Of a DNA stretch of 64,000 nucleotides, positions 1-10,174 are shown in pieces. The stretch's first letter is position 1; every line of letters starts with the position of its first letter. Under the pieces are notes generated by a model. That model made no database searches. It was not told the DNA's origin and saw only the letters and a program-made list of their open reading frames with translations. The stretch is taken from assembly GCA_013285425.1 (NCBI GenBank), contig CP053447.1, positions 998,001-1,062,000 on the forward strand, read 5' to 3'. Both the position numbers and the translations under genes were made by a program. The DNA comes from Ignavibacteriota bacterium (GTDB lineage Bacteria; Bacteroidota; Ignavibacteria; Ignavibacteriales; Ignavibacteriaceae).

Positions 1-412
1 CTTTTATTGCAAATCTTTTTTCATCCTTAAAATATTCGCCCTTACCCTGTGTATCAAACCCAAGAGTTAACGAAGGTAATAAAATAGTTTCATCCATAAT
101 TCTGAATCTTAAATTTACTCCGGGTGGAAATGGATACCACTCAGGTTTTCCAGACCCAATTATATTTGTTCCGCCGTAAGAAAGACCAATACTTATATTA
201 TTAAATATTCCTGCTTCAACTTTTGCGATTAAAGTACCGAAAGGTAAAAGTTCAGTTGTAATTCCAACCGATCCTCGCTCCATTATACCGGCAGCAGGCA
301 TATCAATTAAATACCGGTGCTCATATTTTGCATTTTCACCCGCAGTGCCCTGTGCAGAAGTTAAAGAAGTAAACCCAATTATTAATATGATAATGCTTAT
401 AATATTTTTCAT
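1..412 (-). CDS. Outer-membrane-type protein, partial (C-terminus beyond window)
   Basis: Translating the minus strand from the ATG at 410-412 gives an open frame that runs off the left edge, so about 137 residues are visible. It begins MKNIISIIILIIGFTSLTSA followed by QG, a clear cleavable signal peptide. The remainder alternates glycine and aromatic residues in short strands (for example GIFNNISIGLSYGG and NLRFRIMDE), as in outer-membrane beta-barrels. I do not recognise the family; a YjbH-like or PorV/PorQ-like porin is possible. The gene stands alone; 413-610 upstream of it holds no gene that I can see. Confidence 0.7.
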   Translation of the reverse strand, partial: MKNIISIIILIIGFTSLTSAQGTAGENAKYEHRYLIDMPAAGIMERGSVGITTELLPFGTLIAKVEAGIFNNISIGLSYGGTNIIGSGKPEWYPFPPGVNLRFRIMDETILLPSLTLGFDTQGKGEYFKDEKRFAIK

Positions 413-610
413 TTTTACTCAATATTAAATTTGTTTTACTGCAAGATAAAAATTATTTCATATTGATGCTTGATAAGTTAAAAACGGATGATGGAATGTT
501 TTAAAATAATGCTGCAAGATAATTTTATCTTAACAGACTTGTTAAAAACTCCCATTCGTTTACAATATTCGGAAGCATTGATATAAATTATCTTTTTCAG
601 AAACTATGCT

Positions 611-988
611 TTAAGCTGTAAGAGGTAAAATTTCAAATTCAATATATTCCGGGAAGAGAGAATGAACTGATTTAATTTTAATTCCAACAAGTCCAGTTTT
701 GCCGTTAGCTCTTATTCTAATAATACCCTCATCGGAATTATTTTCAAGTACAGAAATTAAATCAGAACCTTCAACAATTTCGAAGCTTGCAGAAGTTTTT
801 CTGAACCAGGCTTTTTTCCCTAAAGCATTAATCGGATAAATTTTTATTGTTATTTCAGAATCAAAATCAGCATAAAGATTATTGGCAGATTTTTTTATTT
901 CAACTCCATAGATATTATAAAGAAAATAATATCCCGCCAGAAGTAACAGTAGTAAAAATATTAGTAAATATATTGAGAGTACTTTCAT
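611..988 (-). CDS. Small membrane-anchored protein, unknown function
   Basis: 125 residues. Residues 4-25 form one strongly hydrophobic segment (IYLLIFLLLLLLAGYYFLY), probably an uncleaved membrane anchor. The remaining ~100 residues are polar and beta-rich, with an Ig-like feel (ITIKIYPINALG, GIIRIRANGKTG, VGIKIKS), and would face the periplasm. The start overlaps the stop of the ATP-grasp gene by 4 bases, so the two are probably co-transcribed and translationally coupled. No family is recognised. The Ig-like description is inference from pattern only. Confidence 0.65.
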   Translation of the reverse strand: MKVLSIYLLIFLLLLLLAGYYFLYNIYGVEIKKSANNLYADFDSEITIKIYPINALGKKAWFRKTSASFEIVEGSDLISVLENNSDEGIIRIRANGKTGLVGIKIKSVHSLFPEYIEFEILPLTA

Positions 989-1902
989 TCCGACCGAATA
1001 GATTTAACTTCTTTTTTAACTGCGTTCTGCAGATTTGAAATAATCTCTTCAACAATATTGTCGGGCACACCATCATAATGTAAAGATTTTAATCTCATAT
1101 CACATTGATCATTCACGTAATCAATAACAATAAATTTACCATTTGATGCAAGAGCAATTTCTGTGGAAAAGAAATCAAGCTCAGTGATTTTTCTGATAGT
1201 TCTGGTTATTTGAAATAATTTTTTCAGCTGAAATTTATCAACCTCATCTTCCGATAAGCTCTCGTAAACATGGGTCTCATCATCCCACCATGCACATATT
1301 ATTTTTCCAAAAGCCCAAAAGCATCTGAACCATGCTTTTTTGTTATCTAAAACTACGGGAAATATTTTTTGCTGAATAAGATATTTATCCCCGTCATGTT
1401 TTTGTCTTGCCTGTAAAACTTCTTTAAGAGATTCAGCACCTTTAACAACCCCAATTCCACCACCGGTTGTATTACAGGGCTTTATTATAAAGGGATTACC
1501 AAGTAATGAAAGATCATCAACAGATATGAACAGATCTTTAGTCAGACTGTGCGGAGGAATAATGATTGAGTAAGGTACATTCAAACCGGCAGAAATAAAT
1601 TCAAGGTGCATTGTAGCTTTATCAATTGCGTGCTCTATCTTTTTATATGGATTAAAGATTTTGGTTTTTCTTCTGGTTAATACCTTTGCCAGTTCTGAAA
1701 AATCTTCATCCTGATCAGAAGCTCTATCTAAATAACATCTGAAGCTGAGTTTTTTTTGCTTTACTAAATCAGTTGTTTCAAAAACATTTTTTTCAGTTAC
1801 TCTGAAAGTTGTTAATCCGGTTTGTTGCAATCTTGCTTCAATCAAAGAAACAAATTCTTCATCGTACTCCCAGACGTAGGCTATTGCTAAATCAAAAATC
1901 AT
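985..1902 (-). CDS. ATP-grasp fold protein, substrate unknown
   Basis: 305 residues. Three ATP-grasp signatures are visible: a lysine with a glycine-rich loop (FIIKPCNTTGGGIGVVKG, around residues 137-155), a nucleotide-contacting segment (YLIQQKIFP), and the C-terminal metal-binding strand pair (FFSTEIALASNGKFIVIDYVND). ATP-grasp enzymes join a carboxylate to an amine or thiol through an acyl phosphate. The acceptor here cannot be told from sequence. The N-terminal ~90 residues resemble the pre-ATP-grasp region of RimK/glutathione-synthetase-like proteins. It overlaps the small membrane protein downstream by 4 bases, so a two-gene operon is likely. Confidence 0.75.
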   Translation of the reverse strand: MIFDLAIAYVWEYDEEFVSLIEARLQQTGLTTFRVTEKNVFETTDLVKQKKLSFRCYLDRASDQDEDFSELAKVLTRRKTKIFNPYKKIEHAIDKATMHLEFISAGLNVPYSIIIPPHSLTKDLFISVDDLSLLGNPFIIKPCNTTGGGIGVVKGAESLKEVLQARQKHDGDKYLIQQKIFPVVLDNKKAWFRCFWAFGKIICAWWDDETHVYESLSEDEVDKFQLKKLFQITRTIRKITELDFFSTEIALASNGKFIVIDYVNDQCDMRLKSLHYDGVPDNIVEEIISNLQNAVKKEVKSIRSE

Positions 1903-2024
1903 AATTTTCTACAAATACTTTTCTGCAAATTTAAGGCTGGATGTTAAGGTATTCAAATTCACTTATCATTTCCAACAATCAATTAGTCTTGTTATTGCTT
2001 GACATCAATAATATATTCACAAGC

Positions 2025-3849
2025 GTGAAAAGAAATTTTTTAAATATAGTTTTTCTATTAACTGCCGTTCTGTTTTTGTTTAACGGTTGTTCAGGCTCTG
2101 CTGTTGTAGTTAATGACAGTAAGAATTTTGAGATCACTTCAGAAAAACACGAGAGAAATCCTAAAAAAGCTTTAGAGTTTTTTATTAACGGCGGTATTTA
2201 TGAAACCGTTGGCAATTATGAAGCTGCATTAAGACAGTATGAAAAAGCTCTGTTATATGATTCAACCGCAGGACTTTATTATACAATAGCTAAATGTAAT
2301 TTTTATTTAAATAAATTATCACCTGCATTAAAATATGCACAAAATGCTGTTGAACTTGATTCACAAAAAGGTTGAATACTATGATCTGCTTGCTGATATA
2401 TATAACTATGGTAACGATAAGGAATCAGCAATTAAAACATTGGAACAAGCTTTAAAAATTGATTCCTTAAATATTGAACTTAACTACAAAATTGCCAGAT
2501 TGTATGAAGAGAACAAACCAGTTAAAGCAATTAATATTTATAACAGACTACTGGATCAACTTGGACCGGAATGGTCTATACTTACAAGAGTTGCAGAATT
2601 ACAGGAGAAACTCGGCAATATTGATGAAGCTATAAACACACTTAAAAGGCTTTTATCAATCGCTCCATCTAACATTCAATTAAAGAAAATGGTAATTGAG
2701 TATTTGTTCAGGGCAAAAAGATATGATGAAGCATTATCCCTTGTTGATGAAGTTATTGAACTTTTCCCTTACGATATGGAAGCAAGGGAAACTAAAGCAA
2801 AAATATTTCTTGCAAAAGATAATTGGGAAAAAGCTGCTGAAGAATTCAGTTACATTATGGCACAGCCGGATGTTGATCTAGAGACAAAAGTAAGTATCGG
2901 TGCAAATTACTTTAATAAATCAATTACAGATTCTACTTTGCTGCCGATTGCAAAATCTTTTTTTCAGGAACTTGACCGCGATACAACTGACTGGCAAATC
3001 AAAATGTATCTTGGTGCAATTGCTTTAAGTGAAAAGGAAGATTCAATTGCAATTGAAAATTTTAAATATGTAACTAAAAATGCCAACTGGAATGTTGCAG
3101 CCTGGATACGGCTTGGCGGACTTTATTTCGATAACAGAAAATATGATGATGCCGAAGTTGTTATGAATGAAGCTGTAATTTCATTTCCGGAGGATTTTTA
3201 TGTTAATCTGATTTTAGGGCTATCACTTGCACAACAATCAAAACATAAAGAGGCAGAAAAATATCTTAAGAAATCAACGATATTAAATCCAAAAGATGTT
3301 ACTGCTTTATCAGCTTATGCTTTTACTCTGAGCCAAATTAAAGAGGATGACAAAGCTATTTATTACTTAGACCGGGCTTTAGAGATTGAGCCTGATAATG
3401 TTCAGCTGATTGGTACTTTGGCAATGATTTATAATAGTATAAAAAAATTTGAACTAAGCGACAGCCTTTATGAAAAAGCCCTTGAGTTAGCTCCAGATGA
3501 TCCGTTAATCAACAACAACTATTCTTATTCATTTGCTACACGCGGCATTCAATTAGAGAGAGCTTTGGAGATGGTCAAAATTTCGGTTAAAGCTGATTCA
3601 CTTAATTCGTCATATCTGGATACTATTGGCTGGGTATATTTTATGCTTGGTAATTTTAAGGAAGCTAAATTCTACCTGGAAAAAGCAATTGAAACCGGCG
3701 GTGAGAGTGCTGTAATGTTAGATCATCTTGGAGATGCTGAGTTCAAACTTGATAACTCATCAAAAGCAATTGAACTTTGGAAAAAAGCAATTAAGATGGA
3801 CCCGACTAAAACAGAAATACAAAATAAAATTGATAAAGGTGCTATTTGA
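2025..3849 (+). CDS. TPR-repeat lipoprotein, interrupted by a one-base frameshift
   Basis: I start this at the GTG at 2025 because it gives MKRNFLNIVFLLTAVLFLFN followed by GC, a lipoprotein signal with Cys as the lipidated residue. The first frame stops at 2375. The next frame continues the same repeat register (...NAVELDSQK then VEYYDLLADIYNY...), so one extra base lies in the A5-GG run near 2367-2372. Corrected, the protein is about 607 residues with roughly 15 tetratricopeptide repeats, such as AIYYLDRALEIEPDN. TPR lipoproteins scaffold envelope complexes; the partner is unknown. The downstream DUF4292 gene overlaps it as TTGA. Confidence 0.8.
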
Positions 3850-4628
3850 AAAGATCATTATTAAAATTTCTGGTAATAAGTAATTTTATTTATTTAATAA
3901 CTGCTTGTGTGCCTTCTCAGCCAACAGAAGATTTTGAACTATTACCTTCCGAAAGATTAACAAATAAACTTGAAGCTAACAGAAGAAGGATAAAAACGTT
4001 TGAAGGTAACGGTACTTTAACAGTAAACTCTCCCGTTGAAAACAGTGCAACATTCAGAATAGTACTATTAAAACCGGATTCAATTTATCTTACAATAATG
4101 GGACCTTTTGGAATAGAATTAGCGCAGGCGCTTGTTACTAAAAGTAATTTTATATTTTATGATGCACTTCAAAATACGGCTTATACCGGTGATGTAAATT
4201 CAAACGCACTCCGAAGTATATTCAGAATTAATCTAAGCTTTGACGATTTACTTGATGCTTTTATCGGCTCGGTTAACTTAACAAATAATTTATATCACCC
4301 GCCTGATGAGTATTTTGTTGATGGAGATAAGTATGTATTAACCTATTATGATTCTACCCGTGAAAATAAAACAGTTTATAAAGTTGATGTAAGACAGCTT
4401 GGAATAACTGAATATCAATTGTTTGATTTAAACGGAGAGCTGACTTTGCAGGGTAACTATAAGGATTTTGAATTACTTGAAAATGTTGCTGTGCCTTATA
4501 AAATCAGTATTGATAATAAGATTGATGAGCAGAAAATAAGTATTGATTACAAAAAGATAAAAGTAAATAATGAAAATATCAGGGTCGATTTTAAAGTGCC
4601 TGATGATGCAACAATTATAAAATGGTAA
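3846..4628 (+). CDS. DUF4292 lipoprotein (LolB-like fold)
   Basis: 260 residues. A TTG start overlaps the preceding TGA stop as TTGA, and the N-terminus carries a lipobox ending LITAC, so it is probably an outer-membrane lipoprotein. After the leader, NRRRIKTFEGNGTLTVNS and the LLKPDSIYLTIMGPFGIELA segment match the DUF4292 pattern of Bacteroidota. These proteins are predicted to share the beta-half-barrel of LolA/LolB that carries lipoproteins. That role is family inference, not shown here. Its place between a TPR lipoprotein and an EnvC-like protein suggests a cell-envelope operon. Confidence 0.8.
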   Translation: MKRSLLKFLVISNFIYLITACVPSQPTEDFELLPSERLTNKLEANRRRIKTFEGNGTLTVNSPVENSATFRIVLLKPDSIYLTIMGPFGIELAQALVTKSNFIFYDALQNTAYTGDVNSNALRSIFRINLSFDDLLDAFIGSVNLTNNLYHPPDEYFVDGDKYVLTYYDSTRENKTVYKVDVRQLGITEYQLFDLNGELTLQGNYKDFELLENVAVPYKISIDNKIDEQKISIDYKKIKVNNENIRVDFKVPDDATIIKW

Positions 4629-5873
4629 AATTTCTTTTAAAATCTTTTTTGATTTTTTTTATTCTATTCAGTGATCTGTCATTTTCACAATCGAATGATA
4701 TTGAAAAAAGTAAACAGGAACTCTCGAAAATTAAAGAAGAGATAACACGTCTTGAGAAGGAATTAGCACAAAAAACAAAAAAGGAAAAAAAATCTCTTTC
4801 TGCATTAGATAATATCAGCAAACAGAATTTTCTTGTAAATAAAATGCTTGTTGATTTAAGAACAGAAGAAAAACAAAAGCAGGATCAGATTAATATCCAG
4901 ATTAAAACCATTGAAGAGATTGAAAGAGAAATAAAGACACTTCAGAGTAATTACGCAAAGTATGTTACTTCCACATATAAAAACGGAAGTTATAGCGATT
5001 GGGAAAGCCTGCTTAATGCTGCTTCATTTCAACAGGCTGTTATAAGAATAGAATACCTGAAGCGATTTGCTGCCAGCAGAAAAAATGATTTGATAAAATT
5101 TGAAAAAAAACAAATCGGATCTGATTGCTGCCAAACAAAAACTACAGATAGAATTAGAAGCACAGCACAAAATAACATTACAAAAAGAATCAGAAGAAAA
5201 AACATTAAAGCAGAAGATTACAGAAGAAAGAAAAATTCTTAATGAAATAAAAAAGGATAAGAAGCTTTTAGCTAACAGTGTCAATGAAAAAAGAAAATCA
5301 GAAAAAAAAATCAGGGATTTAATCGTAAAACTTGTTGAAGAGGCTGAAAGAAAAAGAAAAGCGGAAGAGGAATTAAAGAGAAAAGAGATGTTAGCTTCAA
5401 CCGAGACAAAAACTAAAAAGGAAATAATTCAGACTGAATATGACGTTAATCTATCAACTACTTCACTTGGTTCTTTTGCAGAGATGAAGGGAAAACTCAA
5501 CTGGCCAATTTCAAAAGGTAAAGTAGTTAGAGGTTTTGGTGAATCACTCAATCCCAAATTAAAGACTTTAACAGTTAATTATGGTATTGATATCAGAGCA
5601 AGCGGTGATCTGAGCGTAAAAAGTGTTGGAGAAGGTGTTGTCTCAGCGGTAGAGTGGCTTCCGGGATATGGTACTGTTTTAATTATGAGTCATAAAGGTA
5701 ATTTCAGAACTGTTTACGGACATCTTTCAGAAGTATTCGTGAAAGAGGGTGATAAGATTAATACAGGTGGTTTAATCGGCAAAGTAAGCGAAGGAGTTGA
5801 TGGTAATATTTTACATTTTGAACTTTGGAACGGAAGACAAAATGTGGATCCGCTTACGTGGTTAAAAAAGTAA
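4622..5873 (+). CDS. envC: EnvC-like murein hydrolase activator (coiled coil + LytM/M23), frameshifted
   Basis: A signal peptide (FFILFSDLSFSQ) is followed by a long Lys/Glu-rich coiled coil, then a C-terminal LytM/peptidase M23 domain (NWPISKGKVVRGFGE, YGTVLIMSHKGNF, YGHLSEVFVKEGD, HFELW). The first frame ends at 5242 while the second is open from 5100. Removing one A from the A8 run at 5103-5110 joins them into about 416 residues. In active M23 enzymes a His precedes GIDI; here the residue is Asn (NYGIDI), so this looks like a non-catalytic EnvC-type activator of amidases rather than an endopeptidase. It follows DUF4292 with a 7-base overlap. Confidence 0.8.
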
Positions 5874-5882
5874 ATTCTATCG

Positions 5883-7148
5883 TTGAAAAGATTATTAAAA
5901 ATAATCAGCAACAATAAAGTTTTAGTTAAAAACTTTACATCATTGTCACTTCTGCAATTAGCTAATTATATTTTTCCGGTTATCACTTTACCTTATTTAG
6001 TCAGAGTCCTTGGTCCTGAAAAGTATGGAGTAATAAATTTCGCTGCCGCCTTTTCCGCATATTTTGTAATAATAACTGATTATGGATTTAATCTTTCAGC
6101 AACTCAGGAAATATCTGTTAACAGAAATGATAAAGAAAAAGTTTCCGAGATATTTTCTTCGGTTTTAACAATTAAGATAATACTTTTCTTTTTATCATCG
6201 GGGATATTTTTTCTAATAGTTAATATGTTTGAATTGTTCAGTAATGATGCTGGTTTATATTCAATAATGTTTATCGGAGTTGTTGGTATTGTATTATTTC
6301 CTTTGTGGGTGTATCAGAGTGTAGAACAGATGAAATACATTCTTATAATTAATGTTGCTATCAGATCAGTTACAGTTGTAAGTATATTTTTATTAGTTAA
6401 AGTTGAAAATGATTATTTACTTCTTGCTGTCATTTATACGATTACCCAGGTAATGACTGGAATAACCGGACTATTCTTTGCGATCAGAAAATTTGACCTG
6501 AGATATTTATTTCCATCCAAAGTCCAATTACTTGAGCAACTTAAAAAAGGCTGGAATCTTTTTCTTTCCTCAATCTGGATAAATCTTTATACCACTTCAA
6601 ATGTATTTATACTTGGATTGTTTGCTCCGAATAGTGTAGTGGGCTATTATTCAGCTGCTGATAAAGTCCGGATTGCGTTTCAGGGAATTTTATCCTCAAT
6701 GTCTCAAAGTGTATTTCCTTATGTAAATAAATTATTAGCAGAATCGTATCAGAAGTTTATAAGTTTTAATAGAAAGCTGTTAAAAATATCAGTTATGATT
6801 GGAATTATTATTTCTTCATCATTGTTTTTATTTGCTGAGCCAATTGTTAAAATAGTTTTAGGAAATGAATATTCTCCATCTGTAATTGTTTTAAGGATTA
6901 TTGCCTGGCTGCCATTGATAATATTTTTAAGCAATGTATTTGGTATTCAGACAATGCTTCCATTAAATTATCAAAAAAGATTTTCTCAGATTTTATTCCT
7001 TGCAGCATTGATCAATCTAATGATATCATTTTCTATCGTACCATCTTATTTTGAAATAGGAACAGCAGTATCTATGCTTGTTACGGAAATATTTGTAACA
7101 CTTTCATTTTATATCTTTATTAGGATGAAAAGAATTCCGGTGATATGA
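5883..7148 (+). CDS. wzx: Oligosaccharide flippase (Wzx/RfbX family)
   Basis: 421 residues, almost entirely hydrophobic, with about 12 membrane segments. The N-terminus (LANYIFPVITLPYLVRVLGPEKYG) fits the Wzx/polysaccharide-biosynthesis transporter family, which flips lipid-linked sugar repeat units across the inner membrane. The TTG at 5883 is the only start consistent with the conserved N-terminus, nine bases after the envC stop. It heads a run of tightly packed glycan genes and overlaps glf by 4 bases. The length is usual for the family. Confidence 0.88.
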   Translation: MKRLLKIISNNKVLVKNFTSLSLLQLANYIFPVITLPYLVRVLGPEKYGVINFAAAFSAYFVIITDYGFNLSATQEISVNRNDKEKVSEIFSSVLTIKIILFFLSSGIFFLIVNMFELFSNDAGLYSIMFIGVVGIVLFPLWVYQSVEQMKYILIINVAIRSVTVVSIFLLVKVENDYLLLAVIYTITQVMTGITGLFFAIRKFDLRYLFPSKVQLLEQLKKGWNLFLSSIWINLYTTSNVFILGLFAPNSVVGYYSAADKVRIAFQGILSSMSQSVFPYVNKLLAESYQKFISFNRKLLKISVMIGIIISSSLFLFAEPIVKIVLGNEYSPSVIVLRIIAWLPLIIFLSNVFGIQTMLPLNYQKRFSQILFLAALINLMISFSIVPSYFEIGTAVSMLVTEIFVTLSFYIFIRMKRIPVI

Positions 7149-8245
7149 AAACAGATTATTTTATAGTGGGTGCAGGATTTGCCGGTTCTGTTTTAGCTGA
7201 AAGAATTGCATCGCAATTGAATAAAAAGGTTCTGATTGCTGAGAAAAGAAATCATATCGCTGGCAATGCTTATGATGAATATGATGAGCATGGAATATTA
7301 GTTCATCGTTACGGTCCGCATATATTTCATACAAATAGTAAAGAGGTTTTTGAATATTTATCTCAATTCACAGAATGGATACCTTATGAACACAAAGTTT
7401 TGGCAAAGCTTGGTAATGAACTTTATCCCATTCCGATTAATAGAATAACAATTAATAAGCTTTACAGCCTTAACCTTAAAACAGATGAAGAAGTAAAAGA
7501 GTTTTATGAAAGAGTTAGAGAGAAAAGGTTCCCGATAACCAATTCAGAAGATATAATTGTAAATCAGGTTGGTTATGATTTGTTTAATAAATTTTTCAGA
7601 TATTACACAAAAAAGCAATGGAATTTAGAGCCTAAAGGACTTTCAGCTTCGGTTTGCGGAAGAATTCCGGTCAGAACAAATGATGACAGCAGATATTTTA
7701 CGGATAAGTATCAGTTTATGCCCAAAGATGGTTATACAAAAATGTTTGAGAGAATGTTGAATCATAAAAACATTGAAGTAATTTTGAATACAGATTATAA
7801 AAATATTTTAGATTCAGTTAAATTTGATAAAATGATTTACACCGGACCAATAGACTACTTCTTTGACTTTAAGTTTGGGAAACTACCTTACAGATCAATA
7901 AGATTTGAGTTTGAGAATATAAGCAAGAAGCAATTTCAGGAGACTGCCCAAATAAATTACGTTGATGATTCTGTTAAATATACGAGGGTAATTGAACATA
8001 AATTATTGAGTCAGCAAAATTCTGATTCGACTACAATATCATTTGAATATCCCCAAAAGGAAGGAGAGCAGTTTTATCCTATTCCGACTGAAGAAAACAG
8101 AAGTCAATATCTTTTATATAAAAAAGAAGCAGAGAAATTAAGCGATGTTTTTTTCTGTGGCAGATTAGCGGAATATCAGTATTACAATATGGATCAGGTT
8201 GTAGCAAATACATTAAAACTGGTTGGAAATCTGAGAAATGAATAA
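7145..8245 (+). CDS. glf: UDP-galactopyranose mutase
   Basis: 366 residues. It converts UDP-galactopyranose to UDP-galactofuranose using reduced FAD. The FAD-binding loop (VGAGFAGSVLAERIA) is at the N-terminus, followed by HRYGPHIFHTNSKEVF and the substrate-region motif FRYYTKKQWNLEP, all characteristic of Glf. Near the C-terminus FFCGRLAEYQYYNMDQVV completes the family signature. ATGA overlap with wzx and an 8-base overlap with the next glycosyltransferase place it in one operon. It implies that the glycan built here contains galactofuranose. Confidence 0.95.
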   Translation: MKTDYFIVGAGFAGSVLAERIASQLNKKVLIAEKRNHIAGNAYDEYDEHGILVHRYGPHIFHTNSKEVFEYLSQFTEWIPYEHKVLAKLGNELYPIPINRITINKLYSLNLKTDEEVKEFYERVREKRFPITNSEDIIVNQVGYDLFNKFFRYYTKKQWNLEPKGLSASVCGRIPVRTNDDSRYFTDKYQFMPKDGYTKMFERMLNHKNIEVILNTDYKNILDSVKFDKMIYTGPIDYFFDFKFGKLPYRSIRFEFENISKKQFQETAQINYVDDSVKYTRVIEHKLLSQQNSDSTTISFEYPQKEGEQFYPIPTEENRSQYLLYKKEAEKLSDVFFCGRLAEYQYYNMDQVVANTLKLVGNLRNE

Positions 8246-9209
8246 TCAGCCTTTAGTAACTGTAAATATACTTTCATATAACCGCAAAGATGAGTTGAGA
8301 AATACACTTACAAAGGTTTTTGCTCAGGACTATAAAAACATTGAAGTAATTGTAGTAGATAATGCATCAAGTGATGGAAGCTCTGAAATGGTTAAAAATG
8401 AATTTCCATCAGTGCAGTTAATACAAATGAAAAAAAACATTGGTATTGCCGGCTGGAATGAAGGATTTAAAATCGCAAAAGGGGATTATGTTTTGGTTCT
8501 GGATGATGATAGTTATCCGGAGGAACAATCAATCCAAAAAACAGCAAATATTTTAAACAATAATGGTAGTGTTGGACTTGTTGCGTTTAATGTTATTGAT
8601 AGAAGTCGTAATATTTCTGAAACAAAAGATTTTACTGCACCGATCAAGGATTTTATCGGGTGTGGAGCATTGATTAGAAAAAGCTGTATTGATATGATTG
8701 GTGGTTTTGATAATAGATTTTTTATTTATGCTCATGAAACTGACTATTCTATCCGGCTTTTGAATGCAGGATATTTAATTGACTATTGTGATGAAGCGAT
8801 TGCTTATCATAGGAATTTAGCTGCCCCAGGATCTATGCCTGCTTTTAGTGAATTCAGGTTTGTTTATCAAAGTTTAAGTTATGTTAAATTAATAAATAAA
8901 TATCTTCAACCTGAACAGATAAAAAAATACAAAAGAAAATTATTATTGAATAGGTTTCTGATTGCGCTATACTTTGGTATGCTAAAAGATTTCATCAAGT
9001 TATTAAAATTGGTAAATAAAGAATTACCGGATGGTCAAATGGTGCTTATTAAAAAAGAGATTATTGACTTATATAACTTTAATTTAGAAATATTCAGCAG
9101 ATACTATTTCAATAGACTTTTTCAAAATCAACCAAGGAATTATTATCCATTTTTATATCTGAAAACACTATTTTCTCCACTTGCAAGAAAGAAATTATTA
9201 CTCGAATAA
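8238..9209 (+). CDS. Glycosyltransferase family 2 (GT-A, rhamnosyl/galactofuranosyl-like)
   Basis: 323 residues. The N-terminal GT-A fold is typical: VTVNILSYNRKDELRNTL, IEVIVVDNASSDGSSEM, and the metal-binding DXD in VLDDDSYPE. The GGFDNRFFIYAHETDYSIRL stretch is the acceptor/catalytic region typical of the WbbL-like subgroup, which includes rhamnosyl- and galactofuranosyltransferases. The neighbouring glf gene makes a galactofuranose donor plausible (inference). It probably acts on the cytoplasmic face of the membrane on a lipid-linked acceptor. Confidence 0.85.
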   Translation: MNNQPLVTVNILSYNRKDELRNTLTKVFAQDYKNIEVIVVDNASSDGSSEMVKNEFPSVQLIQMKKNIGIAGWNEGFKIAKGDYVLVLDDDSYPEEQSIQKTANILNNNGSVGLVAFNVIDRSRNISETKDFTAPIKDFIGCGALIRKSCIDMIGGFDNRFFIYAHETDYSIRLLNAGYLIDYCDEAIAYHRNLAAPGSMPAFSEFRFVYQSLSYVKLINKYLQPEQIKKYKRKLLLNRFLIALYFGMLKDFIKLLKLVNKELPDGQMVLIKKEIIDLYNFNLEIFSRYYFNRLFQNQPRNYYPFLYLKTLFSPLARKKLLLE

Positions 9210-9210
9210 G

Positions 9211-10173
9211 ATGATGAATCCTGTAATATCTGTAATTATGCCGGTGTATAATGCAGAAAAATTCATAGGTCAGGCTGTTCAGAGTATTTTAAATCAGACA
9301 TTTAAAAACTTTGAACTAATAATTATTAATGATGGCTCTACAGATAAATCTGAGAAGATAATTGAAAATTTTTCTGATAATAGGATTAGATATTTTTCTT
9401 TTAAGAACAAAGGAGTTTCAGCCTCAAGGAACTATGGAATTTCAGTTTCTTTAGGAAAATTTATTGCACTGATGGATGCAGATGATATTTCAGATAGTGA
9501 AAGATTAGAAAAGCAGTTAAATTTTTTAATGGATAATTCACATATACAAGTAGTTGGAACTAACTGTGAAATAATTAACCAATACGGAAAGGTTATAGGC
9601 AAAAAGAAATTCCCTGAGTATCATGAGCAAATAGAGTTTTTAGCACCTTTATTTAACTCAATGTGCTTTGCTTCAATAATGATATTAAAAGAAAACTTAT
9701 TAAAAATTGGAGGATACAAAGAGGATTTAATTGGTGCTGAGGATCATGAATTATTATTAAGACTTTTGCTTGGTGGATTTAAAGTTAAAAACATACAAGA
9801 GAATTTATATATGTACAGAAGAGTTAGTGATTCTATTTCTCATAAATACTTACACATTCAGAAGTCAAATCACTATATCAACGCGTATAATTATTTAAAT
9901 ACTCCAGAGATTGTTCAAAAGGATTTCAGAAATAATTTTAGAAAAGGATTACTTGAATACTACTATGGTGATATTTCACGCTGCCGAAAATATCTATTTA
10001 AATCACTGGAAGAAAAGTCAGTCTCAAAACTGAAAGTCTTCAGATTATTACTGGTATCAATTTTAGGGCATAGATTTATCAGCTTATTAAGAGCTAAAGG
10101 TGTTCTGCCGCAAATTAACAAAATGTTTTATACAATGTTTCGAATAGATTTTCAGAAAGTTAAAGAAACTTAG
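9211..10173 (+). CDS. Glycosyltransferase family 2
   Basis: I place the start at the ATG at 9211 (or 9214), one base after the preceding stop. A longer frame is open upstream, but its extra ten residues overlap the previous gene and precede the conserved SVIMPVYNAEKFIGQAVQS. Motifs: FELIIINDGSTDKSE, VSASRNYGISVSLGKFIALM and DADD for the nucleotide-sugar metal. About 320 residues. The C-terminal third lacks a recognisable domain. It is close in type to the next gene, so the two may be old duplicates. The sugar is unknown. Confidence 0.85.
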   Translation: MMNPVISVIMPVYNAEKFIGQAVQSILNQTFKNFELIIINDGSTDKSEKIIENFSDNRIRYFSFKNKGVSASRNYGISVSLGKFIALMDADDISDSERLEKQLNFLMDNSHIQVVGTNCEIINQYGKVIGKKKFPEYHEQIEFLAPLFNSMCFASIMILKENLLKIGGYKEDLIGAEDHELLLRLLLGGFKVKNIQENLYMYRRVSDSISHKYLHIQKSNHYINAYNYLNTPEIVQKDFRNNFRKGLLEYYYGDISRCRKYLFKSLEEKSVSKLKVFRLLLVSILGHRFISLLRAKGVLPQINKMFYTMFRIDFQKVKET

Positions 10174-10174
10174 T

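Noticed and set aside
2360..2380. Programmed +1 frameshift in the TPR lipoprotein
   Set aside because: No rare codon or internal stop context typical of prfB-like recoding; similar indels elsewhere make sequence error more likely.
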